IMG/VR virus record: IMGVR_UViG_3300020166_000020
Coordinates: 1 to 64,000 of that record
DNA length: 64,000 bases
From: a virus
Reading direction: 5' to 3' (one strand)
Shown: one piece after another, positions 7,793 through 15,483 of the stretch
How the letters are laid out: every line of letters starts with the position of its first letter
Numbering within the stretch: the stretch's first letter is position 1
Translations under genes and position numbers: made by a program
Notes under the pieces: model-generated
Told to the model about the DNA's origin: nothing
Databases searched by the model: none
The model's input: only the letters and a program-made list of their open reading frames with translations

Positions 7793-10378
7793 TTATTCAG
7801 AAATTACGAAACTAGCGGGATTTGATGGAACTGCATTAGCGGACCTGTTCAATTTGTCTAGATTGAATATATAACTTCCGTTAGAGTCAGTGATTCCGTT
7901 TATGTCACATATCGCGAATTTATTATTAATATCGTAAGTGTTGTCTAGTTGGGTTCCGTCTGCGTACGCTTGGTATGTATATATTGTTCCTCCGTTTTGT
8001 GCGGAACCTCCTTCCGAAATGTTCTCAAGGGATAAATTATTAGGGTTGGATACTGAGGTTCCTATGCTTGCTAAACCTTGCCCAATACTGTTGGGTGAAG
8101 CTTCTATCGTTCTTGAGGAAAAACCCTCCAATTTATATGTGGGGTTTACTGCTATTGACGTAGTTTCTATTCCTGCAAGATTGACTGCCGAAGCTTGCCA
8201 GGAGAAGGTTCCTTTTGTATCTACATCTAGGGCTGTAATCGTATAAGAGTTGCTTAATTTTCCTGTACCTTGGGAGTTTTGAGATAGAGTTGACGAGTTT
8301 GCTTGGGCTGTATCAGTACTTAAGGTTGGGTTCGCTAACATTAGTTGGTCGCTCGCTAAAGAAAACTGATCTTGGTTTCCGCTCGGTGAGCTACTTAGTT
8401 TTTGAGAAAGGTTAATTATTGACAAGCTTAGTGGAGTGTTTGCGATATTTATAACATCTTCCTTTTCTATAGTTATTCCATTAGAGTTTTTTGTGGCGGA
8501 TATTTTTATATTGTTATCTCCTCCGTCTGATTTTATATTATAACTACCATTTAAGTAGGATACATTTTTTAGGGATTCGAACGACGAGGAATTATCTATT
8601 GAGAGTTGATTGTTTTGAGAGGAATAAGTTATAATGTCGAAATTTGAAGCCGTGTTATTCAGGGCTGCTGATTCCGTGGATTTTATAGCTTGTTGTGAAT
8701 TGGGGTAGGATATTGCTCCGATATTCACAGACGGAAAGCTTAGGTTGTTAAGTCGAGCGGTGTCTGAAGTGGTGAATTTGTCGCTAGTAGAGCCAAAATT
8801 ATTCTTAGCTATTATTGATATGGGGAGATCTCCATCTCTAGACGAAGAGCCTATTGACCCGAATACATTTATCGGAACTTCGAATTTAAAACTTCCGTCG
8901 CTCAATACGGTCTTGGAGAAGTTTGAGTTGTAGTTAGTTTGAGAGCCATTTGATAAACCTTCGTTTCTTATAGATATAGAAATGTCGTTTATATCAACCC
9001 CTTTTCCATCTATAAATATTTCTGAACCTACTACGTCTCCAGCTTTCACCTCTGATGTCCCTATAGAGTGAGGCGGTATTGAGGATGTAGCTATAGCGGA
9101 TAAATTTGCGCCTGTTATTGCGGGGCCGTTTTCGATTTTAACTTTTACTCTTTCCGTATCGGTTGCTCCGTTGTTTGTTCTTACTGCGTTAATTTCTATA
9201 TTGTCTGAATTGTTGTATATTCCATTTACATAATTTACCGACTTGCTGCTTTCAAAGGTTGATGTATTGGATATCGAAATGTCTGAATTTAGGGCTGTGT
9301 ATGAAACTGTATCGGAGGTGTTGGACCAGTTTGAAATAGTGTTTGAGAAGGAGGTGCTCTCTCCCTCTCTTAATCCATCAGATCTTCCATTGTACGAACT
9401 GGGATTATTGGCTGATATTATGGGGTATGATTGATCTAAATTTCTTGTCCCGCTAAAATGCATAAAGTCAGTAGATTCTTTAAGCTCTCCGGTAGAGCCG
9501 AAAGAGTTTATCGCTTGTATTGCAACGGGTTGAGGTCCTGTTTCGTTAGAGATGGTCACTGGTATTGTGGCTCTATAACGGCCCCCCAGGTTTGATAGTT
9601 GATAGTTTGCGAAATCTATCTCTTGAGCTAATCCGTACCCGTGAACTTTTATTAAAGTTATATCGTTTGTGTCGAAGTCTGCATATATGTTTATTTTATC
9701 TCCAGCTTTTAAGTGGCTTACTCCTAGCTGTTGCTGGGGTTTTGGCGTAGCGTTGATAATTTCATCTATGAATATGTTTATTGGCTCAGGACCTAAACCT
9801 AGTTCGTTTAATGAAATTTCAGAAACTCTTCCGTTCGCTGTTGCGGTTATTGATGTGGCTCCCTCTAGGTTTATATTATTCAAAAAACCTTTAAATCTTC
9901 GGGTGTCTTGCCCTAACTGCTCAATGTTACTTAAGGGTATTTTTTGATTATTAATAAAAGCTTCCCCCATGTAATCGTAATTTGGGCCATCCCATTGTAT
10001 TTCCACTCTTAGATCTGATGCAGATGCAACTGTTATTCCTGATAAATAAAGATTTGGATCCGGGGAGTCAAAGAAGGTCTTGTTTGTTACGCCGTTATTA
10101 TCTTGAACATCGGATATAAAAAGAAATTCTGCAGCTCCAGATTCTACTTGGGATATTGATGTGCCCAGCTTGGAAACATCTACCCCTCCGAGCGTTAAGG
10201 AGTCTGTAAAATTTCCACTCACAAACTCTACACTATCTGAGGTTCTTACGTTTTGGTCCATGGAGACCATTAATCCGCCAAAATATAAATTATCAAATAC
10301 TCCTGTCGCCCAAGCTTTGTCTAGCCTGCCGACTCCACCTTCTCCGCTATTCCTTGGAACTAAATTTCTTGTAGCCAT
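7793..10378 (-). CDS. Fibre-like structural protein with tandem beta-sandwich modules
   Basis: This 861-residue protein starts MATRNLVPRNSGEGGVGRL and continues DQNVRTSDSVEFVSGNFTDSLTLGG, an N-terminus typical of phage tail fibre or virion proteins. Two large similar modules follow. Each opens with a VKAGD segment (about residues 225 and 440), contains INSFGSTG or KNNFGSTS, and ends with a 'F-E-S...V-x-Y-x-N-G-x-Y-N' strand pattern (near 370 and 590). They look like immunoglobulin-like or other beta-sandwich repeats. There is no catalytic motif. The C-terminus (NKFAICDINGITDSNGSYIFNL) may be a head-binding or receptor-binding tip. A perfect GTGTAATATA element precedes the start. Confidence 0.65.
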   Translation of the reverse strand: MATRNLVPRNSGEGGVGRLDKAWATGVFDNLYFGGLMVSMDQNVRTSDSVEFVSGNFTDSLTLGGVDVSKLGTSISQVESGAAEFLFISDVQDNNGVTNKTFFDSPDPNLYLSGITVASASDLRVEIQWDGPNYDYMGEAFINNQKIPLSNIEQLGQDTRRFKGFLNNINLEGATSITATANGRVSEISLNELGLGPEPINIFIDEIINATPKPQQQLGVSHLKAGDKINIYADFDTNDITLIKVHGYGLAQEIDFANYQLSNLGGRYRATIPVTISNETGPQPVAIQAINSFGSTGELKESTDFMHFSGTRNLDQSYPIISANNPSSYNGRSDGLREGESTSFSNTISNWSNTSDTVSYTALNSDISISNTSTFESSKSVNYVNGIYNNSDNIEINAVRTNNGATDTERVKVKIENGPAITGANLSAIATSSIPPHSIGTSEVKAGDVVGSEIFIDGKGVDINDISISIRNEGLSNGSQTNYNSNFSKTVLSDGSFKFEVPINVFGSIGSSSRDGDLPISIIAKNNFGSTSDKFTTSDTARLNNLSFPSVNIGAISYPNSQQAIKSTESAALNNTASNFDIITYSSQNNQLSIDNSSSFESLKNVSYLNGSYNIKSDGGDNNIKISATKNSNGITIEKEDVINIANTPLSLSIINLSQKLSSSPSGNQDQFSLASDQLMLANPTLSTDTAQANSSTLSQNSQGTGKLSNSYTITALDVDTKGTFSWQASAVNLAGIETTSIAVNPTYKLEGFSSRTIEASPNSIGQGLASIGTSVSNPNNLSLENISEGGSAQNGGTIYTYQAYADGTQLDNTYDINNKFAICDINGITDSNGSYIFNLDKLNRSANAVPSNPASFVISE

Positions 10379-10382
10379 TACT

Positions 10383-10392
10383 TATATTACAC
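10383..10392 (-). promoter_or_regulatory. Late-type GTGTAATATA element
   Basis: On the minus strand GTGTAATATA is followed by AGTA and then the ATG at 10378. The ten bases are identical to the element before the gene starting at 12068. It lies in the 22-bp gap between two structural genes. Read as a -10 region, it would give a leader of only a few bases. Confidence 0.5.
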
Positions 10393-10400
10393 AAATATTA

Positions 10401-10805
10401 TTAAAAAGATATATCATCTGTAAAAGCTTCGGGGCCTGTATCATACCTCCAGATATTAGCTCTTAATTCTAGATTATTATCATCCCTTAATATCCACATT
10501 GAATCTGATATAAGTGGGGCGTTAGAAGGGGATATATCTCCCAGCTCATCTTTCTCAAAGGCTTCTGATATATCAAGCCTATTGTCTCGAAGGTTAGAGT
10601 TAAAAATTTGATCTTGCAGTGAGCTTCCTGTTATGTAGTCTGATACATTTAGGCCGTTTATAAATAAAGCGGAAGTTGCATATATCTCATCAACCTCAAG
10701 CCTGTTTCCATCTAGCCTTAACTGTGGTTCAGTTAAGCTTCTCCCGATTATATAACTATCTGGCCCTACCCTTTTTAGAGGGTCTTTGATTCTGAAATAG
10801 TCCAT
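10401..10805 (-). CDS. Small structural protein, unknown
   Basis: A 134-residue protein starting MDYFRIKDPLKRVGPDSYIIGRSL. I do not recognise a family. It contains ATSALFINGLNVSDYITGSSLQ, a phrase similar to the 'FINGLNVS' stretches in phage fibre N-termini, and ends with a beta-like WRYDTGPEAFTDDISF. Its start codon follows immediately after the stop of the 420-residue gene, and it sits between two fibre-like genes. A small virion or fibre-attachment protein is the most likely reading. Confidence 0.55.
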   Translation of the reverse strand: MDYFRIKDPLKRVGPDSYIIGRSLTEPQLRLDGNRLEVDEIYATSALFINGLNVSDYITGSSLQDQIFNSNLRDNRLDISEAFEKDELGDISPSNAPLISDSMWILRDDNNLELRANIWRYDTGPEAFTDDISF

Positions 10806-12068
10806 TTAGCCGTCGATCCTGTCTTGCTCCGCTGGAACTTTATATATAATTGCGTAATCTACTGAATATCCTGATATAGTATGCGGTCTTTTTACAAAAA
10901 CTCTTCCTGCTTCGTCATTGTGTATCTTAACGGCCATATCTGGATCGAGGAATATTAAATTATCTTTTCCTTCTTTTACTGAATCTGTTATTGAAAACCT
11001 TCTGTCGCTCGTGTGAAACTGTATGGGGTAGGGAGAATGGTTGTATATTACAATATGATCAAGTAGTCCTCTTTCATATAATTCATTATAATCTTGTAAT
11101 TCGTAAGAATTTTTTAAACTAGCCTTAAAGTTTTCTTGCCTTAATCCGTATTGAGTATCGCTATCAAAAGTAGAAAAAGAGTCTCTACATCTATCAGGTT
11201 TTGTATATTCTGCGTGCAGGAAAAAATCTGGATGTGATTTTTCTGGTTCACTGGAATTTTTTCTTCCATTATTGAAGTAGTTTCCGAATAAATCATCTTT
11301 TATGTTTCTGTCTTGACCTAAGCAATCTCCAGAGTTTGAGCCAAACCTTAATTCTTCAGGAATGTCTTCCATTAGTATGAAGTCTTCTTCTATTTTTTGC
11401 GAAACCGTCTTGGTTCTGAGTTTCCATTGTTGAGACTTACTTCTTGATTGATTTCCAGTAATGGAGTCGGACGGGCTTACTCCTATTTGGTCAAGTTTTC
11501 CTATTACTCCCGAAAGTAGTTCGTGGGTTTTATTGTCATCTACATCTAGATTTGATAAACCTATGGATAAGCCTGATAGCAAACCGTGAGCTTTTGTGTC
11601 GTTTACGTCAAGATTAGTTAGCGAATCTAAGACTCCAGATAGCAATCTATGAGATTCAACATCTTTATCTATCTCTACATCAATGTGTATGTTTGATAAT
11701 TCTGATTTTACTCCTGATAGCAACTCATGAGATCTCGTGTCGTTTACCCCTAGGTTAAGCAATTCGCCATGAATGCCTGATAGTAACCTATGGGATTCTA
11801 TATCCCTGTCGATCTCAACCTCAACATGAATATTTGAGAGTTCTCCTGATATACCTGACAATAACTTTACACTACTAGAGCTTTGCCTGTTTAACTCTGC
11901 GAGCTCTCCAGATAACCCTTCTAGTATAAAATCTACTTCCGCTGCAGGGTCCCATCTTCCCGATGCTTTGTTCCAGTTATAAGAAAAAGATGGCGAGGGT
12001 GATAGCGCATCAAGTTTTGTTATATCCGTATATAACGGATTATTCTTAAAATCTCCTGGGTCTGACAT
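10806..12068 (-). CDS. Structural protein with 'LLSG' helical repeats
   Basis: The 420-residue protein has about eight repeats in residues ~50-205, each of roughly 17-22 residues and built on H-x-LLSG-x-x-x-x-L-x-N-L-x-V-x-D (for example SHRLLSGIHGELLNLGVND). The spacing of leucines suggests a trimeric coiled-coil or stacked helices. The C-terminal ~120 residues (LLDHIVIYNHSPYPIQFHTSDRRFSIT..., VFVKRPHTISGYSVDYAIIYK) resemble a compact beta domain found in phage head-tail or tail accessory proteins. The gene is preceded by a GTGTAATATA element and a 19-bp palindrome. Function is structural by context; a specific role cannot be given. Confidence 0.6.
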   Translation of the reverse strand: MSDPGDFKNNPLYTDITKLDALSPSPSFSYNWNKASGRWDPAAEVDFILEGLSGELAELNRQSSSSVKLLSGISGELSNIHVEVEIDRDIESHRLLSGIHGELLNLGVNDTRSHELLSGVKSELSNIHIDVEIDKDVESHRLLSGVLDSLTNLDVNDTKAHGLLSGLSIGLSNLDVDDNKTHELLSGVIGKLDQIGVSPSDSITGNQSRSKSQQWKLRTKTVSQKIEEDFILMEDIPEELRFGSNSGDCLGQDRNIKDDLFGNYFNNGRKNSSEPEKSHPDFFLHAEYTKPDRCRDSFSTFDSDTQYGLRQENFKASLKNSYELQDYNELYERGLLDHIVIYNHSPYPIQFHTSDRRFSITDSVKEGKDNLIFLDPDMAVKIHNDEAGRVFVKRPHTISGYSVDYAIIYKVPAEQDRIDG

Positions 12069-12075
12069 ACAGGAG

Positions 12076-12085
12076 TATATTACAC
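12076..12085 (-). promoter_or_regulatory. Late-type GTGTAATATA element
   Basis: On the minus strand GTGTAATATA is followed by CTCCTGT and the ATG at 12068. It is a ten-of-ten match to the element at 10392-10383. Its GTGT end lies inside a 9-1-9 palindrome, so the same site could be under repressor or activator control. Confidence 0.5.
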
Positions 12086-12100
12086 CTAAAATTTAGGTGT
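12082..12100. repeat. 19-bp palindrome (9-1-9)
   Basis: ACACCTAAA, one A, TTTAGGTGT form a perfect inverted repeat. It spans the stop codon of the FmdB-like gene (ending at 12093) and overlaps the late-type element of the next gene. It could be a DNA operator or form a small hairpin at the end of the upstream transcript. No T run follows directly, so a terminator is less likely. Confidence 0.6.
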
Positions 12101-12437
12101 TGTCAAGAGGGTGCTTTATGCCCCTTCTCTTGCTACTATAATCCTTGAAGTATTTTTTTTGAACAGGGTCGTACCCTAGTTTATCTTTTCTCATTTGCCC
12201 CAACTCTTTACTTTTTTCTAGCACATCGTTATAAGAACCTTTTTTATTAAAGGTTTTAGACTTGAACGCTTCTTTGTCGAACGGGTCAATACTTGAGTCT
12301 GTTGAAGCTTCAGGCGCGTAAAATACTCTATTCCACTTTACTCCTTCATTGTCAATATATATGTGATCCTCTTTCATCGATTGAACTATGTCAATCAACT
12401 CTTCTGTTTCGGGGTGCTCATATGTATATAGAGGCAT
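12093..12437 (-). CDS. FmdB-like protein without zinc cysteines
   Basis: The 114-residue protein opens MPLYTYEHPETEELIDIVQSM, which aligns with the MPxYEYxC..CG.....QSM start of FmdB-family zinc-ribbon proteins. The cysteines are replaced (H-P-E-T), so no zinc can be bound in the usual way. The rest (FDKEAFKSKTF, a lysine-rich KKYFKDYSSKRRGIKHP tail) is charged and probably binds nucleic acid or another protein. It overlaps the upstream GT4-like gene by one base. FmdB-like proteins recur in phage genomes, but their role there is not established. Confidence 0.55.
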   Translation of the reverse strand: MPLYTYEHPETEELIDIVQSMKEDHIYIDNEGVKWNRVFYAPEASTDSSIDPFDKEAFKSKTFNKKGSYNDVLEKSKELGQMRKDKLGYDPVQKKYFKDYSSKRRGIKHPLDNT

Positions 12438-13489
12438 TATTCTAAAATCTTATTTAGTGTGTTTTCATAGGTGAACTTATGCTTTAATTTTTCACCTTCT
12501 GTATTTGTTATGGTACATTTTTCTTCAGCTTTTTCCATTGCATCGATGAATTCATCTTGATCAAAAGTATATATGTTGCCCTGATTAAACTCTTCTCCTT
12601 CTTTAAAAAACATATTATCATAAGCAGGCTCTTTGCCGCTTGGGTTTACTAGTACGCAGTTGTCTTTAGAAGCCCAATCTTTATGAGAGCTACTATTTAG
12701 TACTATGCTCCATTTTCCTAGGCAGGTTGCGTTAAAAGAGGGGAGGTTCCAACCTTCTGCGCCACTCATTCCTCCTAGGTCAATATCTATTGAGTTTAAG
12801 TAGTCGTTTACTTGAGAATTTTTAGGAAGGAAGGGTAAGAAATTAATGTTCTCACATCTTTCTCCTCCTAGAATTCGTGATATTACGGCCTCCATTTGTT
12901 CTTTCTTTAGAAATGGGTTTGTTATGCAGCATGTCAATTGGTAGTTGTGGTTACCTCCGTACTTACGGATCCAGCATTTTATTATTTTTTCGGTATGCTT
13001 TCTTTTTTCAAATTTACCCATTAACCCAAAGTGGGTTTTTCCCTCAAGGTATTTTTTTTCAGTTTTATGAAAAAAGCTATCAAACCCCAAAGGGGAAAAC
13101 GATGAATCTGGAAAGAGAGATTGAGCTTGAGATGAGCTAAATACAGTCTTATCTTGAAAGTTTGCTAGGGAAATTTCCGTGCTAGTTGGCTTATCTAACT
13201 CGTAAAAAGTATACAGTATCTGCTTGGGGGATATTCTGTTTTCCGAACCATTTAAGTGCCACATTTGCAACGTTGTGTCAGATTTCTTGAATATTTGAAA
13301 CCTATCATTAATCCCAGATTCTATCCATGTTTTAAAATCTTGATCTATTTCGAAGGCGCTAACATCTATATTGCCATTCGGGAATATAGCTACGTTCATT
13401 CCCTTTTCGAACATTGCCTTTAGTAGGTTTACGGACACGTTCCCAAATGATAAGGAGTTTAGTGGGCCTTTATATATTATTGAATTCAT
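12437..13489 (-). CDS. GT4-like glycosyltransferase (GT-B fold)
   Basis: A 350-residue group-1-type glycosyltransferase. The N-terminal half starts with IIYKGPLNSLSFGNVSVNLLKAM. The C-terminal half has the expected donor-domain landmarks: FGLMGKFEKRKHTEKIIKCW, a central strand NINFLPFLP, and GGMSGAEGWNLPSFNATCLGKWSIVL in place of the usual E-x7-E region (G-A-E-G-W-N-L-P). It lies between ssb and the FmdB-like gene rather than in a sugar operon, and may act separately from them. The start follows the ssb stop by one base. Acceptor is unknown. Confidence 0.72.
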   Translation of the reverse strand: MNSIIYKGPLNSLSFGNVSVNLLKAMFEKGMNVAIFPNGNIDVSAFEIDQDFKTWIESGINDRFQIFKKSDTTLQMWHLNGSENRISPKQILYTFYELDKPTSTEISLANFQDKTVFSSSQAQSLFPDSSFSPLGFDSFFHKTEKKYLEGKTHFGLMGKFEKRKHTEKIIKCWIRKYGGNHNYQLTCCITNPFLKKEQMEAVISRILGGERCENINFLPFLPKNSQVNDYLNSIDIDLGGMSGAEGWNLPSFNATCLGKWSIVLNSSSHKDWASKDNCVLVNPSGKEPAYDNMFFKEGEEFNQGNIYTFDQDEFIDAMEKAEEKCTITNTEGEKLKHKFTYENTLNKILE

Positions 13490-13490
13490 G

Positions 13491-13874
13491 TTAAAACGGG
13501 ATGTCTGCGAAGTCGTCCTCTTCTATTATTCGCTCAGCTTTCCTATCAACGTTTTCTTTTTGGTTCTCCTCTGAAGGCTTATCAAGAAAGTTTACAAAAT
13601 CAGCCCTACAATAAGTCTTACTTCTGTTTTCTCCAGATTTAGAAACCCAGCTACTTGACAATAGTTTCCCTTCGAGTAAAACTTTTCTGCCTTTCGATAG
13701 GAACCTGTTGCAGTTTTCAGCCACATTTCCCCATGCTTCTACGTCAATGTAGAATACTGAGTTGCTAGCCTTGTTGTTTATAGCGACACTAAAGTCACAA
13801 ACAGTGTTTCCATTTTTTGTTTTTTTAATCGCAGGTTCCCTAGTTAGGTTACCAAGCCCTATGAATTTATTCAT
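13491..13874 (-). CDS. ssb: Single-stranded DNA-binding protein
   Basis: At 127 residues this is a short but complete SSB. The N-terminus MNKFIGLGNLTREPAIKKT, then VCDFSVAINN, FYIDVEAWGNVAENCNRFLSKGRKVLLEGKL and the SWVSKSGENRSKTY strand follow the bacterial OB-fold SSB order. A short acidic linker leads to the tip D-D-F-A-D-I-P-F, the docking motif for replication and repair partners. It coats ssDNA during phage replication. A strong ribosome site AGGAGG lies four bases before its ATG, making it one of the best-initiated genes here. It overlaps the end of the sigma-like gene by 4 bp. Confidence 0.95.
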   Translation of the reverse strand: MNKFIGLGNLTREPAIKKTKNGNTVCDFSVAINNKASNSVFYIDVEAWGNVAENCNRFLSKGRKVLLEGKLLSSSWVSKSGENRSKTYCRADFVNFLDKPSEENQKENVDRKAERIIEEDDFADIPF

Positions 13875-14467
13875 ACTTCCTCCTTTAGTTGTTCCTTGAA
13901 GCTGTTAATTGCAGAGTTATGTATATTTATACAACCTTGTATACTTAATTTCATTACTATGCCTATTTTTTTCCAAGACATTACTTTATTTTTATGTCCT
14001 ATTATATATCTCATATTAAAAATTCTTTTTACTCTTTTGTCTGGATGTTCATCTATTACATTTAATACTTTATTTAATAAATCTTTTTTGACGTTCGCGG
14101 ACATTGGGTCGCATTGGAAGTCTGGAGATTCAGGTATATTTTCTAAGTAGTCTGAGTGCCATGTTGGTCTTCTTTTGTTCTTATTGTATATATTTAAGCA
14201 CATCCATTTTGTTTCGTTTCCTAGGTAAGTACTAAACTTTGCCCCTTTAGTCTTGTCAAATTTTATTGCGGCGCTGTAAATTTTATATTCTTTATCGTTA
14301 ACCAGATCATTGTAATCAATAAACGGGCTGTTTGGACTAGCATAAGAATTTACCATTTCTAAGTAAATTCCACTATGCCTTTCCACTAAGGCGTTTAAGC
14401 TGTCTTCTTGTTTTTTATTATTCTGTATGTTCTCGATCAGAGTTAAGTCTGTAGTTTCTTCGTTCAT
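13871..14467 (-). CDS. Sigma-70-family RNA polymerase sigma factor (candidate late sigma)
   Basis: The 198-residue protein has region-2-like sequence at about residues 45-105: DYNDLVND, AAIKFDKTKGAKFSTYLGNETKW, the equivalent of the A-x-x-FSTYA core and promoter-melting segment. Region-4-like sequence follows at about 140-190: RVKRIFNMRYIIGHKNKVMSWKKIGIVM then a helix-turn-helix (LSIQGCINIHNSAI). Size and layout fit small phage sigma factors. It would redirect host RNA polymerase to phage promoters. It overlaps the dNMP kinase gene and ssb by 4 bp each and is transcribed from the early-type promoter at 15346. The GTGTA elements before structural genes are plausible targets; this is inference. 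Confidence 0.78.
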   Translation of the reverse strand: MNEETTDLTLIENIQNNKKQEDSLNALVERHSGIYLEMVNSYASPNSPFIDYNDLVNDKEYKIYSAAIKFDKTKGAKFSTYLGNETKWMCLNIYNKNKRRPTWHSDYLENIPESPDFQCDPMSANVKKDLLNKVLNVIDEHPDKRVKRIFNMRYIIGHKNKVMSWKKIGIVMKLSIQGCINIHNSAINSFKEQLKEEV

Positions 14468-15012
14468 AAAATTGATTGTAAAGCTAACTCTACTGTATTT
14501 CTAAGTTTATCTATATATTTGTCAGGGAAATTATTGCAAGTTATGCGTATATTAGATTTACGCTTGAGTATGGGATTGTTAATTTCTTCGTCTAGATTAG
14601 GGGGCGCGGTACCCTCTCTGGTTATGTGTACCGTTTTTCCTCCCATTCTATGTATCCAGTCTATTTCATTTTCAAACCTTACATCCGTAATAAATACGAC
14701 TTTGCCCAGGTTCAAATTTTTAAGAACCTCTTCTTCTATTTTTTCTATCCAGCAGTTCTCGTTAAGCTTTCTTCTTATGTTTGTGCCATAAGCCACAAGA
14801 AGCGGTCTAATCATCTTCTTTTCCTCGTCCTTCTCAGTAAAGGATGATATATTAGTATATTTCCCTAGTAGCTCGTCGCATTCCAACTTTAGGGAATCAG
14901 CGAAAGCAAACTTCTTAGCCTCTGAGCCTTTCTCTCTTAATATACTTTTTGATATTTCAAAAAAAGTGTCCTTCCCGCACCTAGCTAAACCGCATATACC
15001 TATAAGTTTCAT
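14464..15012 (-). CDS. Deoxynucleoside monophosphate kinase (T4 gp1-like)
   Basis: The 182-residue protein starts MKLIGICGLARCGKDT; G-L-A-R-C-G-K-D-T is the Walker A loop of phage dNMP kinases. FAFADSLK (residues ~35-43), RPLLVAYGTNIRRK (~70-83) and VVFITDVRFENEID (~107-121) are further landmarks of the family, the latter holding the acidic DVR motif. The enzyme phosphorylates dNMPs to dNDPs to feed phage DNA synthesis. A GGAG sequence lies seven bases before the ATG. It is the second gene of the early minus-strand unit and overlaps the sigma-like gene by 4 bp. Confidence 0.88.
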   Translation of the reverse strand: MKLIGICGLARCGKDTFFEISKSILREKGSEAKKFAFADSLKLECDELLGKYTNISSFTEKDEEKKMIRPLLVAYGTNIRRKLNENCWIEKIEEEVLKNLNLGKVVFITDVRFENEIDWIHRMGGKTVHITREGTAPPNLDEEINNPILKRKSNIRITCNNFPDKYIDKLRNTVELALQSIL

Positions 15013-15014
15013 AT

Positions 15015-15311
15015 TTACGCTCCGAATATATGCTTCATGCTTGAGGATAAGTCATGCATTCCCGCATTGGCCAGCATCCTAGAAACTGAATGGTAGGATA
15101 CCGGATCATCATACCTTTCGTCCATTACATCTGGTATTAATTCTTGTGTTACCATAACTGAAGATAATTTTAAGTCTTTGCCCGACTTGTCCAACATTTC
15201 AGTTAATGCAGAGGTACACGCCTCTGTTTCGCTCGAGGCTTCGGTGATTACCGACCAGTCTGAGCACTTTACTAAAAAGAACCTTCCATCACTTAAATCT
15301 AAAAACTTCAT
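15015..15311 (-). CDS. Small protein of unknown function, first gene of early minus unit
   Basis: A 98-residue protein starting MKFLDLSDGRFFLVKCSDWSVITEASSETEACTSALTEML. I do not recognise a family; the start reads as a short beta sheet with a following helix (a pattern seen in small phage proteins beginning with a beta strand and a strand-helix domain). The ATG A at 15311 lies seven bases from the end of the -10 hexamer of a consensus promoter, so the mRNA is predicted to be leaderless. Two bases separate its stop from the dNMP kinase start. Confidence 0.65.
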   Translation of the reverse strand: MKFLDLSDGRFFLVKCSDWSVITEASSETEACTSALTEMLDKSGKDLKLSSVMVTQELIPDVMDERYDDPVSYHSVSRMLANAGMHDLSSSMKHIFGA

Positions 15312-15317
15312 TCAACT

Positions 15318-15346
15318 ACTATATCACCATCTATACAATTTGTCAA
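15318..15346 (-). promoter_or_regulatory. Early sigma-70 promoter (minus strand), predicted leaderless start
   Basis: On the minus strand TTGACA (15346-15341) is followed by a 17-bp spacer and TATAGT (15323-15318). Both boxes are near-consensus. The expected start point, six to seven bases on, is 15312-15311, which is the A of the ATG of the 98-residue gene. It drives the dNMP kinase, sigma and ssb unit. Confidence 0.75.
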
Positions 15347-15406
15347 TTCTTATATTTATATAATATTAAAAAAATATATTAATGTATATCTATATTATTA
15401 ACATTG

Positions 15407-15420
15407 TACAATTAATTGTA
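15407..15420. promoter_or_regulatory. Palindrome in divergent control region, candidate operator
   Basis: TACAATTAATTGTA is a perfect 14-bp palindrome; the overlapping TTGTACAA at 15404-15411 is another, and TGTACA recurs at 15428-15433. They lie between the two divergent early promoters, about 30 bp upstream of the plus-strand -35 box. A dimeric regulator, possibly the adjacent winged-helix-like protein, could bind here. No binding is demonstrated. Confidence 0.4.
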
Positions 15421-15449
15421 TGTCGCATGTACAGTTTTTTGAATGTTGC

Positions 15450-15478
15450 TTGACAAAAGTAAGCTTTTATGATATTAT
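15450..15478 (+). promoter_or_regulatory. Early sigma-70 promoter (plus strand)
   Basis: TTGACA (15450-15455), a 17-bp spacer and TATTAT (15473-15478) form a near-consensus promoter. The first ATG of the following frame, at 15469, lies inside the spacer and cannot be in the transcript. The predicted start point is 15484-15487, on or beside the next two ATGs. The promoter would drive the whole plus-strand sugar operon. Confidence 0.78.
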
Positions 15479-15483
15479 CAAAC

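Noticed and set aside
15469-15483. ATG at 15469 as start of the winged-helix-like gene
   Set aside because: It lies inside the spacer of a near-consensus promoter, so it should not be in the mRNA.
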